The notes beneath the pieces are model-generated. The model was not told the DNA's origin, did no database searches, and saw only the letters and a program-made list of their open reading frames with translations. Positions 49,535 to 59,395 of a DNA stretch of 64,000 nucleotides are shown in pieces. Every line of letters starts with the position of its first letter. Positions within the stretch are counted from its first letter, which is position 1. The translations under genes were made by a program, and so were the position numbers. Origin of the DNA: Ustilago trichophora (lineage: Eukaryota > Basidiomycota > Ustilaginomycetes > Ustilaginales > Ustilaginaceae); contig OOIN01000001.1 of NCBI GenBank assembly GCA_900323505.1, positions 1,426,001-1,490,000 of the forward strand. The letters are read 5' to 3'.

Positions 49535-52500
49535 TCACGCAAGGGCGTCTTTTGCGTCTTCTGGACTGACACCAACCGGCAAATAGTCTGCATCCTGGAG
49601 AGCCCAGCGAGGCCATTCGCGCTTAGAAAGCTGCTCCATCGCGCTGGTGCTCGAATGGACGTTCATTCGCGAAGCAGATTGGCCTTGCAAATACTCGACC
49701 ACCTCGTCCGACCAAACGCGCGAAGCGGCTCGCACTTCGCTGGGCAGCTTCGAAGGCAGCACAAGCACGTGTACTGCAGGCCGCGGAACCACTGTCGCGG
49801 CCGAAGCTACAGCCGAACGCAGCTTGACCTGCAGTTGCGCTGCCAGCTCCTCTGCCGCGCGGATGGCACACGCCAGCCTCGAGCGGTCGCCGCGTGCGTC
49901 TTTGCCGACCACGACGAAAAGATCCCGATCTCGTAGGTTGAGAATCGAGATCTTGTTCGATCGGGTGGGCAGCAACAAATCGTCTGCGCCGTAGTAGCCC
50001 TTTGTGCTCCAAGGAGCGAATTGAAGCTTCTGACCTTGCAGCTCGACGTCAAGAAGGCTCGAGTCGTCCGACACAGACAGCTCCTGGTGACGGTGGAACC
50101 AGGCATTGGCGTAGGCCTCGGTCTTGTCAAAGACATTCCAGAAGAGACCACCTTCGGCGCCTTCCTCGACCTCAGCAATATCCTGTGTGGAACGAGCACT
50201 GCTAGACCCTGACTTGGCCAGCGCCTGGGCATATCGCACCGCAGCAGCGCGAACAACAGTCGACGAACCGCGTCCGTGCCACACACCAAGCGTTGAGAGG
50301 ACCGAAAAGACAAAGCTGTCACCTGAACACAGGTTGGCGGTTCGAAGGTCGACCTGTTGGATCGCGAAGCGCTCTTCTGAGCTACGTGTAGAGGCAACAG
50401 CTCGACGGACGCGGTAGAGCGAAGTGGCTGCGGCGTCGAAGCGTTTTCGCGAGCCCTGGCGGCTGACAGCCCAGGTACCCGAGAGAGAGGCAATCAGGTC
50501 GCCGGACTCACATCCAGCAGGGATCACAGCGGGCTTGGTTGAGTATCGCTGCGACAATTCGGCCACCTTGCGGCCTTCGGGACATGATGTGGACAGCGGA
50601 CCGAGCTCAAAGGGATGCAGAGCAGAGCGTTGTCCTGTTCGCACCCAAAGCTTCGTCTCCACAAGACCAGCATCCGACTTGAAGCGCTTCACAATAGCAA
50701 GGGTCTCGTCGTCGTACAAGATCTGTTCGCGTCGGAGCTGTTCGCCACGCTGGAACGTCTGGTCACCCGAGAGCTCCACGGTCTCAACGAAGCCGTCGGC
50801 ATCGATGGAGAAAACCTCGACGGAGATCGTCTTAGAAGATAAAGAGTCCGTCGGTGCTCCAGACATGCTCGTAAACTTGCTGAGCGATGTGCGTGCATCG
50901 CGTACCATCGCGGTAGCGTTGGCATCCACATCACCGCTCTGGGTCTTGAGTTGCACGATCTCCGTTTGTGAGACTTTGGCAGCCGGTGGAGTGGCGATCT
51001 TCTGGGTCTTCTGCTCCTCGGCCGCCTGTCGGTCGAGCTCCTCGAGGTGACCTTTGAGCACGAGATCCGCCGCTTCAACAATGATGACGTGCTCCACCTT
51101 GTGAATGGCCTGCTCCAGCTGCTCCAGGTCGTAAGAGGGGAGGATGGGCACCTCGCGCACGATGATGGGACGGCCTCGGTCAACATCAGCGACCACTTCG
51201 TGCACCATACAGCCTGTCTTGTCGGTGAGTCCCTGCTGGTACGCTTCGAAGGCACGTGGAATGGCGTTGGCACCATCGAAGGCTTTGGGCAGCGCAGGAT
51301 GCAAATTGATGATCGGCACCGCTTTCGAAGGACGCGTTCCAATGGTTGGTGTGCTGGCAGGTAGGCTCGTCTTGTGGCCCAGTGCGTGAAGGAATGGCTC
51401 CGAGACGATGTGCATGAATCCTGCCAACACGATGAGGTCGGGGGGTGTGCCTGTGCCTTCAGGGTTTGGACCATCCAGAACGGCACGAGCAAGGACTCTG
51501 TCGTACTCCTCTCGTGTGCCTCCTGGGTTGCGGTTCTGCCACGTCTTGAGCGCGAGCACCTTGGTGGGGATGGGCGGGTTCGACTCGGCAGCCCTGGTGA
51601 GACCGTAGGCAGCTTTTCGGTTGGACAAGACGAAAGAGATCTGCGCGTTCTCGATCACGGGGGTACCAGGAGGAGGGTTGAGGAGGGTGGCATCGATCAA
51701 AGACTGCAAGTTGGAACCAGATCCGGATACGAGGACGTGAACGCGCTTGCCTGTAGTCCTGCGAGGCGGGTTGGTCGAGGCGGGCTTCGAATCCTTCTCC
51801 TGGACTTGCTGCGCGGGAACCTGGGTCGAGGCCGAGATCTTGGAAGCTGGTGTGCTCGTCGATGCAGTGGTGAGCTTAGCATCAGCGGTCGCAGCCTTGC
51901 GGACAGGGCCCTTGGCCCTCGCTTTGGTGAGGGAGGTCAGGACCTGGTCTGCATTCGAGGCTGCACCAGCAGAAGCAGTCGAGTCAGGAAGGACGATGCT
52001 CTCCTCCGTCTTGGCTCTACTCTCGGCAAAGCGCGCAAATGGGCTGGTGCTGGCACCCATGCCTGGGAGACGAACTGGTTCTGCTCGCGGCTCGGCCACC
52101 GTCTCCTTCCTCTTAGGTGACGACGATTGCCACGGGGTCGAGGCGGTCTCTTTGGTGGGCGAGCGAAGGGCGAGACCTGGGAGAGCATTGCCATACTTGG
52201 TGGGTGACCAAGCAGAACCACCTTTGCGGTCATCGAAGTTGGAACGGACGGGAGAGGCGTTGGTCTGAACAGCTGGGGGCCATCGGTCTCGAACAGCAGG
52301 ACTGGATGGGACGCTGCGACCGGTGGATGCCACCTGCATCGATTCGACCTCCTTTTGCGCAACGACATCGCGCATCTGGGCTTCTTTGATGCGCTGGCCG
52401 ACCATCTTCTTGGCGCTCAGGCGAGAGAGCGATGCGGTGGGAATGCGATCACCGGCGAGTTCACTTGCAGCAAAGCTCGTCGAGCGGCTCGAGGCCTGAG

Positions 52501-53914
52501 ATGCTGCAACGTCAGTCTGTTCCGCGGGTCGGCTCCATCCTTTGCCAAGACCCGTGTCGGGCTTCGACTGTGGCTGCACGGCAGCAACGGCAGATGGTGC
52601 GACCAAGTCCTCTGGCTTAAGCGGGCTGGTGGCAGCATCCTTTCGCTCCGGCGAGTGCGAGGACGAGTAGGAGTGAGACTGCGCATTGGGAATGGGCAAT
52701 GGTCGGGAGGATCGGAAGAGGTCGTCATTGCGTGTGCTGCTCACACCTTCGTCGAGAAGAGGGGACGCGCCAAGTCCACCTTTGACAGGAGACGCGGGTC
52801 GCTCCAGCCGAGGTGAGGATGTAACGCTTTCAGCACCCGTGAATCTATGAAACTTGGACGGGCTCGAAGCGCGAGGAATGGCGGGTGAAGTTGGCGCGCT
52901 GGTCTGGGTGGCATTCTGCTTCTCAATGAGTTCTAGATAGGCCTTCTTGGGAGAAGAGGGCGCTGGAGATCCAAGGGCGCCGGAAGAGCCGACGCTGTTT
53001 GATGGTCGGCCCAGCTCTGCAGAAGTGAAAGAATACTTGGCTGGACTGCTCGCCTTGCCGGGCGATGCTGGCGCTGGTGTTTCCTTGACGGGCGATGCTG
53101 GAGAGGCGCCTCCGGAACGACGATTGCCCGTGGCATCCGCTCGCTCTTCGAGAAAGCTGGCCAGGGAGCGTCCCGAGTTGGAAGCCAATCCAGGAAGAGG
53201 CACTCTTCGACTTTCATGGATCAGTTCGGCCTCAGGAGGCGCGCTCTTGCCATCTCCTGCCAATTTCCCGAGGCGTGGACCTGCTGCTCTGCCTCCCATG
53301 AAGTTGGCGAGCGAGACAGGCGAATCGCTGGAACCTTTTGGGCCAGCGGCTACGCCCGTGGGACCGTACTGGCCACCATACCGAGCGAGCAGCGAATTGG
53401 CTCTCTTGATTCCTGTGACCCCCGATGCCTTGGTCGGAGAGGAGCCGAGCAAGGGCGAGGCTGAGGGAGATTGCGATGCGTCAGGAGGCGCCATGGCAGC
53501 AGGAGTGTAGCTGTTTTCCAAGCCTGCCGACGGAGGACTTTCGAGCGATGGCGTCGCCAGAGGCGAGTTTGGGTTCGAGGCCGAGATGCCACGAATGCCA
53601 GACACAGAAAGGCGGTCTCTGCGCTGCTGACGTTCGAGTCGCTGCCTCTGGAATTCGAGTTCCAGCTCTGAGGCAGACGAAGTGGTGACGTCCGTGGTAG
53701 ATTGTGAGCCTCCTTGCGCAAGACGAGAGGACGCTGAAGACGAGTTACGTTGACGAACTTGGTCGACCCACGATGCGAGATTCTGTGTCGGCGCTTCCGA
53801 TGGGCTGGCGGCGTGAGAAGGAGATGATGATGATGATGGAGCCGTCGGAACGCCTTCGGCTTGTCCCGATTGTCTTGGGAACGGATGTGATGGTTGATGT
53901 TGGGAGAAAGACAT
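49535..53914 (-). CDS. Fusion: disordered N-terminus + GAR transformylase (Ade8/PurN) + gelsolin-like repeats
   Basis: One open frame of 1459 residues from the ATG at 53914 (MSFSQHQ). Residues 1 to about 690 are Ser/Pro/Ala-rich, with LASWVDQVRQRNSS near 40-55 and repeated SPxK-type sites. Residues about 720-960 are phosphoribosylglycinamide formyltransferase, the third step of purine synthesis: VHVLVSGSGSNLQSLIDA, PDLIVLAGFMHIVS, the catalytic Asn-His of INLHPALPKAFDG and the Asp of VADVDRGRPIIVREVP. Residues about 1025-1459 resemble gelsolin/villin repeats: ANLCSGDSFVFSVLSTLGVWHGRGSS and a terminal repeat with FAPWSTKGYYGADDLLLP. Ascomycete DUF4045 proteins pair a disordered N-terminus with gelsolin repeats; here the purine enzyme lies between. 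No stop or clear intron divides the modules. I considered separate transcripts, but nothing in the sequence supports them. Confidence 0.8.
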   Translation of the reverse strand: MSFSQHQPSHPFPRQSGQAEGVPTAPSSSSSPSHAASPSEAPTQNLASWVDQVRQRNSSSASSRLAQGGSQSTTDVTTSSASELELEFQRQRLERQQRRDRLSVSGIRGISASNPNSPLATPSLESPPSAGLENSYTPAAMAPPDASQSPSASPLLGSSPTKASGVTGIKRANSLLARYGGQYGPTGVAAGPKGSSDSPVSLANFMGGRAAGPRLGKLAGDGKSAPPEAELIHESRRVPLPGLASNSGRSLASFLEERADATGNRRSGGASPASPVKETPAPASPGKASSPAKYSFTSAELGRPSNSVGSSGALGSPAPSSPKKAYLELIEKQNATQTSAPTSPAIPRASSPSKFHRFTGAESVTSSPRLERPASPVKGGLGASPLLDEGVSSTRNDDLFRSSRPLPIPNAQSHSYSSSHSPERKDAATSPLKPEDLVAPSAVAAVQPQSKPDTGLGKGWSRPAEQTDVAASQASSRSTSFAASELAGDRIPTASLSRLSAKKMVGQRIKEAQMRDVVAQKEVESMQVASTGRSVPSSPAVRDRWPPAVQTNASPVRSNFDDRKGGSAWSPTKYGNALPGLALRSPTKETASTPWQSSSPKRKETVAEPRAEPVRLPGMGASTSPFARFAESRAKTEESIVLPDSTASAGAASNADQVLTSLTKARAKGPVRKAATADAKLTTASTSTPASKISASTQVPAQQVQEKDSKPASTNPPRRTTGKRVHVLVSGSGSNLQSLIDATLLNPPPGTPVIENAQISFVLSNRKAAYGLTRAAESNPPIPTKVLALKTWQNRNPGGTREEYDRVLARAVLDGPNPEGTGTPPDLIVLAGFMHIVSEPFLHALGHKTSLPASTPTIGTRPSKAVPIINLHPALPKAFDGANAIPRAFEAYQQGLTDKTGCMVHEVVADVDRGRPIIVREVPILPSYDLEQLEQAIHKVEHVIIVEAADLVLKGHLEELDRQAAEEQKTQKIATPPAAKVSQTEIVQLKTQSGDVDANATAMVRDARTSLSKFTSMSGAPTDSLSSKTISVEVFSIDADGFVETVELSGDQTFQRGEQLRREQILYDDETLAIVKRFKSDAGLVETKLWVRTGQRSALHPFELGPLSTSCPEGRKVAELSQRYSTKPAVIPAGCESGDLIASLSGTWAVSRQGSRKRFDAAATSLYRVRRAVASTRSSEERFAIQQVDLRTANLCSGDSFVFSVLSTLGVWHGRGSSTVVRAAAVRYAQALAKSGSSSARSTQDIAEVEEGAEGGLFWNVFDKTEAYANAWFHRHQELSVSDDSSLLDVELQGQKLQFAPWSTKGYYGADDLLLPTRSNKISILNLRDRDLFVVVGKDARGDRSRLACAIRAAEELAAQLQVKLRSAVASAATVVPRPAVHVLVLPSKLPSEVRAASRVWSDEVVEYLQGQSASRMNVHSSTSAMEQLSKREWPRWALQDADYLPVGVSPEDAKDALA

Positions 53915-54939
53915 GGTCCTGTTCTTGTCGCACGCGCTTGCTGTGACAGCGTGGAGACAGAAAGCGTGTGTGTGTGTGATGAAGGGGGTGTGATTACAGA
54001 GAGGACCCTGCAAAGTCGGCACAAGATTGAGTTAGGCTCTCGCCTCTCGTTTCATGTGATGAAACGGAAAACCATCGCACAAGCTCCAATCACATCTCTG
54101 CCAGACAGACGGACAGACAGGCGAGGGACCGTGCTCTTGTCGCAAGGCCCGCGAGCCCCTGCACCTCCTATTTTTTATTTTTCTTCTTCTTGTTTTTCTC
54201 GCTGCACGTCGGTCAAGCCGAATCACTCCCCCTCACGCTTTTGACCAACTCTCGCACGGGCTGGCGATATTGCTTTAAAAATGGGAAAGAAAAAAATCCT
54301 GCCAAGAATCAAGGTCACAAAATACTCGGTGTACTGTATCTTTATCATTCACAGGAGCTGTGTTTGGTCATCGGAAGTACCGCACAAGCTACCCAGCTGG
54401 TCATATGATCAGAAGAACAAGATCATAGCTTAAAAGTGTGTCGTTAGTTCGCTCAGTGCATCCGAATCGCCAGCGATACGTTCGAATCGCAGCCAGAGAG
54501 AGTGTCGTCCGCACATGGTGTTCGGCAAGGGTCGCGTGCGAGATGCGCTCACCAGCCAGAGCACGAGTTGAGCTCTTCCAACAGACGATGATGGGATATT
54601 CGCTTAGACACAGCTCTTCCTTTTTGACAGTCTTGGCTGAGCAGCACCTTTTTTTCCCTTGTGTGTGGTCAAAACACTTCGAATCGGGGGAGAGAGTGAG
54701 GGCAAAGCAGAAACCAAAAATGGAACGGAATTAAATTTAAAAAGCACCCCAATCGGCACGACGCGGTTTTTTGGTTGATGCAACAGGCCGACTGAGCCCA
54801 TCCATCCTCCATCCTCTCTCTCCACGTCTTCGGCTTTGCAAACCACCATCTCGAACTGCACCTTTTCGCGTCATCAACACCATCGCTCCATCATCCACAG
54901 CTTGATCACCCCCAAAAGTACATCGCAACATCATTCAAT
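53915..54939. promoter_or_regulatory. Divergent promoter region, gelsolin/GAR transformylase gene / H2A.Z
   Basis: About 1.0 kb between divergent start codons. It contains T-rich stretches at 54170-54200 and 54640-54660, an AAATTTAAAA-type run near 54735 and a TACTGTA heptamer at 54332-54338. I see no gene. The leader of H2A.Z ends in CATTCAATATG. Confidence 0.5.
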
Positions 54940-55936
54940 ATGTCTGACCCACGCGCCAAGGGAGGCAAGGGAGGCGCCGCCAATGCCAAAGCCGAGCCCA
55001 AGAAGCAGGTCACTCAGTCTGCTCGTGCAGGTCTTCAGGTAAGCATCGAAGCATGTCAACAAGTTGCCAGCAGCATCCATACGTACATCAGCCTTTGCGT
55101 CCATGTACGCATTCGCACCATCATCCGATAACAACGTCAAGGGCGCCTATCAGCTCGCATTCGTCCGCTTTCCAGTCTGCCTAGCTTGCAGAACGGTGTT
55201 GGCATCCATCCACCTCGCAAATGACGCGTCATCGCCCTACAGTGCGTCTCAAAGACGTGTTGCTCTATCGAAGAAGAATGTCCGGATGTCTCGCCGGGCC
55301 CTCATGACCAATTCGACGCGTCAACGGGGCTTAGCCGAGCCTGCAAGTGGACTAGGTCTCGCCGGAATCGCAATGGAGGTGACATATGGGCGTCTCGACC
55401 GGGTTTGTGAACGAGGAAGGGCCTGATCTGGCGCGTTCCAGGGGGCGTTGGGGCTATGTTGGGATACCTTGAAGACTTGCATGGACGATCGATGATGAAA
55501 AGATCGCACTGCTTCGTTCTGATGGCTGAACTTTGATGCTTGATGACCCATAGGAAATCCACTGACCACTGTTTGCTTCCTCTCTTCTGCTGCTTCTTCG
55601 TGCACCTTGCCGTTTCATCGCATCTAGTTCCCCGTCGGTCGTATCCATCGTCACTTGAAGAACCGAACCCAGAACCACGTCCGAATCGGCGCCAAGGCTG
55701 CCGTCTACACATCGGCCATCCTCGAATACCTCACTGCCGAGGTGCTCGAGTTGGCAGGCAACGCATCCAAAGACCTTCGTGTGAAGCGTATCACCCCACG
55801 ACACTTGCAACTTGCGATTCGAGGTGATGAGGAGCTCGACAGCCTGGTCCGTGCCACCATCGCAGGTGGTGGTGTCTTGCCACACATCCACAAGACGCTC
55901 ATTAAGGCGCCAAGCAAGAAGAAGGCCTCCGAATAA
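54940..55936 (+). CDS. HTZ1: Histone H2A.Z
   Basis: 135 residues in two exons, 54940-55038 and 55628-55936. The intron begins GTAAGC after AGLQ and ends CTAG before [13 protein letters not shown], restoring the canonical H2A sequence. H2A.Z rather than canonical H2A is shown by [39 protein letters not shown] and the C-terminal docking domain [19 protein letters not shown]; there is no SQ motif at the C-terminus. The N-tail is Lys/Gly-rich (acetylation sites). It replaces H2A at promoter-proximal nucleosomes through the SWR1 remodeller. The intron, 589 nt, is far longer than the others here and contains a snoRNA-like element. Confidence 0.95.
55492..55565 (+). ncRNA. Candidate intronic box C/D snoRNA
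   Basis: Inside the H2A.Z intron, in the sense orientation. Box C is ATGATGA (55492-55498). Candidate box D' is CTGA at 55519-55522 or 55526-55529. Box C'-like TTGATGA lies at 55540-55546 and box D CTGA at 55562-55565. The order, the 74-nt length and the spacing (15 nt between C' and D) fit a C/D methylation guide. A strong terminal stem is not evident, and I could not identify the rRNA target. Confidence 0.35.
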
Positions 55937-56199
55937 GCAGTATGACGCGTTCACCGCGCAATCCGACCCCTTGCGTATAGGTCACTCTTTCGCACTGTAT
56001 GCGGACCACGCGGTATCCCGACCGGTCCTGCTTTCGTCTCGTTGTCTCGTTATTGATGTTTCGTTGTATGTTGTTGTACTGTAGTATCCCCTGATAAATC
56101 GTTTCTTTTTGGCTCCAATGCGCTTGGCGACTTGGGTGTGTTGCTACGAATGGATTTGCGACAGTGTGACAGGTGACGCTGATTGATGGACTGGGAGAT

Positions 56200-57123
56200 T
56201 TACATGAAAGAGTCGTCGCTGTCCATGCCATCGTCGTGCTCTTCGTCTTGGTCATCGTCCGATGCGGTGCCGTTGAGTTTGGCAAGCTTGCGTTCTTCCT
56301 TGCGCCTTCGTTCTTCCTCCATAGCTTCGGCAGAGTACACTGTTGAGAGAAGACGGAAGAGGAATTGTCAGTAAATGGTCACCTCGCACAGATGCAATGT
56401 ATCAGTCAACGAGGGTGTAAGCATCCAGGAAAGTTGGCTTACGCTTGGAGTAGTCGCGGGCTTCGGCTTCTTCTTTTCTCTTCTTTTGTTCTGCTTGCTG
56501 TGCCTTTTTCTGTGAGCGTTGATGGAAAGGATGTATTGCGTTGGTCGCGTCAGTAATGAGCCCGCTATGCTATGAACTCGATGCCACTTGCGCCCAGCTA
56601 GTAGCGCCAGGTCTGGTCAACTCACATCTTCGATAGCTTTAGCCTTCTTCACTCGCCCTTCTTGACGAAGACGATCCTGTCTTTCGGCTTCATGATCGAC
56701 CTGCACTTCCTTCTTTGTCTTGTTCAACCTGTTCACAATGACGTTGTCCTTCTCCTTGATATGGAACCTCTTGACCTTCCTATCGTTGAAGAAGGTCACT
56801 GCACCCACCGCCATATCTCCGGTCTTTTTGACGTTGGCCCAGGGTGTGTAGATGATGGTCAAATTCGACTTCTTGTTCCCCTCTATCGAGTTTGCCTTGA
56901 CGAGCTGTGAGCATTCGTTGACTAGCGCCTCGGGAATAGCCTCCCACGATTCGATCTGAGGAGGCAATCGAAGGTAGACGTGGGCGGAAGAAAGCTTGTC
57001 GACGTGAAACCAGACATCGTTTTCCAAACCGTACTTGAGCAGCTCCTCGTTTTCAAACTTGTCCTTGCCCATGTAGATCGTCGCTGGTGGATCCACTGCT
57101 GTGGATGTGAAGTATAAAACCAT
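56200..57123 (-). CDS. CCDC25/Jlp2 homologue (NFACT-R/DUF814 domain)
   Basis: 234 residues in three exons: 57123-56626, 56509-56443 and 56339-56200. The introns have GTGAGT..CACAG and GTAAGC..AACAG ends. The N-terminus closely follows human CCDC25: MVLYFTST, TIYMGKDKFENEELLKYG, VWFHVDKLSSAHVYLRLP, QLVKANSIEGNKKSNLTII and YTPWANVKKTGDM. A Lys/Glu-rich coiled coil follows, then an acidic tail ending DSDDSFM, again like the human protein (...SDEFM). The NFACT-R domain is an RNA/tRNA- or nucleic-acid-associated fold related to the ribosome quality-control factor Rqc2; yeast Jlp2 is poorly characterised. It is divergent from the Aurora kinase gene, with 483 bases between. Confidence 0.92.
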
Positions 57124-57606
57124 ACTGGATATGGTCTCGATGGCTTACGGGGACAGTTGCAGCAGCAGCAGGTTTAGGGAGAAGGTCATACAGTGCAGAT
57201 GACAAGGCTTGCTTGTGGGCAGCTTCTTGCTTCAACCCGTCAGCGAAGAGGGAGGAGTAAAAAAAGGCCAAGGGTCCGGTTGTGGAGGCAAGTCGGTCAC
57301 GTGCACGCCGAGTTGCCAGGTTTCGAGGAGAGGCGAGACTTGGGGGTTGTGTTATTCGAAACAGAGGAGACGCGCCGTGCTGTGTTGGATTTTCTGACGA
57401 GCGCTGTTGGTGTTGTTCTCTCCGCCTGCAGCCTGCACCCTGATTGCGAAGCAACACTACCATCCTGGCGCTTCAAGCAGCCCCATCACTGCCACCATCT
57501 TTGTCCATAGACCCCTGTCGCTCTCCTAGACTTCAGTGCCTGCCCGAGTCCGCCATCTACTCGATCTCCCATTGCAATTCGACCGCTACACAGGCTCGGG
57601 CTCACC
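57124..57606. promoter_or_regulatory. Divergent promoter region CCDC25 homologue / Aurora kinase
   Basis: 483 bases between divergent ATGs. A TCACGTG E-box lies at 57297-57303, near the middle. I see no separate gene. Confidence 0.55.
57297..57303. promoter_or_regulatory. TCACGTG E-box
   Basis: The core matches the elements upstream of MET8 and RRP42. The flanks here (GG..CACG) differ, so the longer 11-mer is not shared. Confidence 0.35.
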
Positions 57607-59236
57607 ATGGAGTCGCAACTGGCCAACCTCCACCTCGATGGCGGCTCCCATGCCGACCAGAAGCACAACAGACTCGTCCACCCGACCAACTCCTCCCTTC
57701 GTCCTCTGGCCCCTTCCAGCTCTATCGCATCGAACATGGGCATGAGCATGGGCGTCAACATGCAGCACTTCAACCGTATCGCTGCCGCGCAACCACTGAA
57801 CGGGTCACGGCTCAGCACCCAACAGCAACAACAACCCAGTCATGTCAAGAGCCGACCTCCTAGTGTCGCTGGCACCTCTACCGCCTCTGGCACGTCATAC
57901 CGCCCTCAACCAGGCCCACAGCATCAGTCCTCCAAGCAGCCTCTGAACGCGAGTTCATCCAAGCAGTCAGCTGCACCAGCACCAGCACCATCAGCAACGG
58001 GAGCCGTCGATCTGGGTCGCTATGACGGCGGTCTAGAGCGAGACGAAGCACGCGGTCGACGAGGAACGATGCAATTCGACCCTCTCACCCTGTCTTCCGC
58101 TGATAGCGGTAAATCTCACCCTCCGACCCGAGTCTGGTCTTTCAACGACTTTGAGATGGGCCGACCACTAGGAAAAGGAAAGTTTGGACGTGTATACATG
58201 GTTCGCACCCGTGGCGGTCCCAACAAGGGCTACATCATCGCCCTCAAATGCATGTACAAGAACGAGCTGGTGGAGAACAAGGTCGAAAAGCAGCTCCGCA
58301 GAGAGATCGAGATTCAGATGAATCTTCGCCATCCTCACATCCTCAGACTTCACGGATACTTTCACGATGAAGGAAGGGTGTTTCTCATGCTGGAGTTCGC
58401 CGGTAGAGGAGAGCTGTATAAGCTGATGAACAAGCTACCCGATAGACGCTTTGAAGAGAAAGTTGCCGCCACCGTAAGTCGACCTAGTTACGCCTAAGCT
58501 TTGCATTTGATTGAAACGCTCACATCCGTCTCTTGATCTGTGACAACAGTACATCGCACAAATGGCCGACGCACTCTCCTACCTACACAGCAAGCACGTC
58601 ATACATCGTGACATTAAGCCCGAAAACCTTCTTCTCGGTATCAAGGGCGACCTTAAGATTGGTGATTTCGGATGGAGTGTCCACGCACCAGGAAACCGAC
58701 GTCAAACACTCTGTGGTACGCTCGACTACCTCCCACCAGAGATGGTCAACGGCGAACAGCACGATAAGGCCGTGGATCTATGGGCATTGGGTGTGCTCTG
58801 CTACGAATTCTTGGAAGGTGTACCGCCGTTTGAGGAGCTGGAGAACGCTCCTGGTAAGTTTTGCAACCTTTGGAGCAAGATCGCGTGGGACAAAAGAGAT
58901 GTGCTGACCGAGTTCCGGTTGTGCGTCTTGTGTCATGTGTTGGAACAGCTGGAACATACCGTCGAATCAACAACATCGACTTCAAGATCCCCCGCCACTT
59001 TAGCCCGGAAGCGGCTGACCTTGTTCGTGCCGTAGGTATCAGAAACCGGCTCCCAACTCTGTCGTACTTTTTTGAACAATGCTGACATCGGATTCTCGTT
59101 CGCTTGTCGACCACAACAGCTCCTCAAGAAGAAACCAGACGACCGTCTGCCACTCACAAAGGTGCTGCGTCATCCTTGGATAATGAAGTACGACCCGGAT
59201 GCTTGCCGCCGCGCTTCTCGTGGAAAGATTCAATAG
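57607..59236 (+). CDS. Aurora/Ipl1 family serine/threonine kinase
   Basis: 456 residues in four exons: 57607-58473, 58550-58853, 58949-59031 and 59120-59236. It is the catalytic subunit of the chromosomal passenger complex, correcting kinetochore attachments and promoting cytokinesis. Residues 1-175 are a disordered Ser/Gln/Pro-rich N-terminus. The kinase domain begins [20 protein letters not shown] (Gly-rich loop about 189-194), with the catalytic Lys near 214 (ALKCMYK), HRDIKPEN at 308-315 and the Aurora signature DFGWSVHAP at 328-336. The activation-loop Thr is near 342 ([16 protein letters not shown]), and the C-lobe ends [13 protein letters not shown]. Splice sites are canonical and each restores frame and family sequence. 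A single Aurora is usual in fungi. The gene converges on MSH5. Confidence 0.93.
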
Positions 59237-59395
59237 ATCTCGATTCCTCATGCGGCCGTTCGTATATTCTCGCTCTTACACTTGCGCTCTTCTCGCATAA
59301 TTACCCGAGTTACTCCCCACAAAGCCCTTATGGAATCGCATCACCATGTCACCATCTTTTAAGCCTCTTTTACGTGACTTGTCCGATGTGCACCA

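Noticed and set aside
53350..54022. Second minus-strand frame overlapping the start of the gelsolin fusion, and an upstream extension of that gene to 54022
   Set aside because: The extension starts only at a GTG and encodes His/Thr-rich leader sequence. The other frame is a shadow of the Ser-rich coding region.
57129..57463. Minus-strand frame upstream of the CCDC25 homologue
   Set aside because: The ATG at 57123 already matches the conserved start of the family (MVxYFTS), so upstream sequence is leader.
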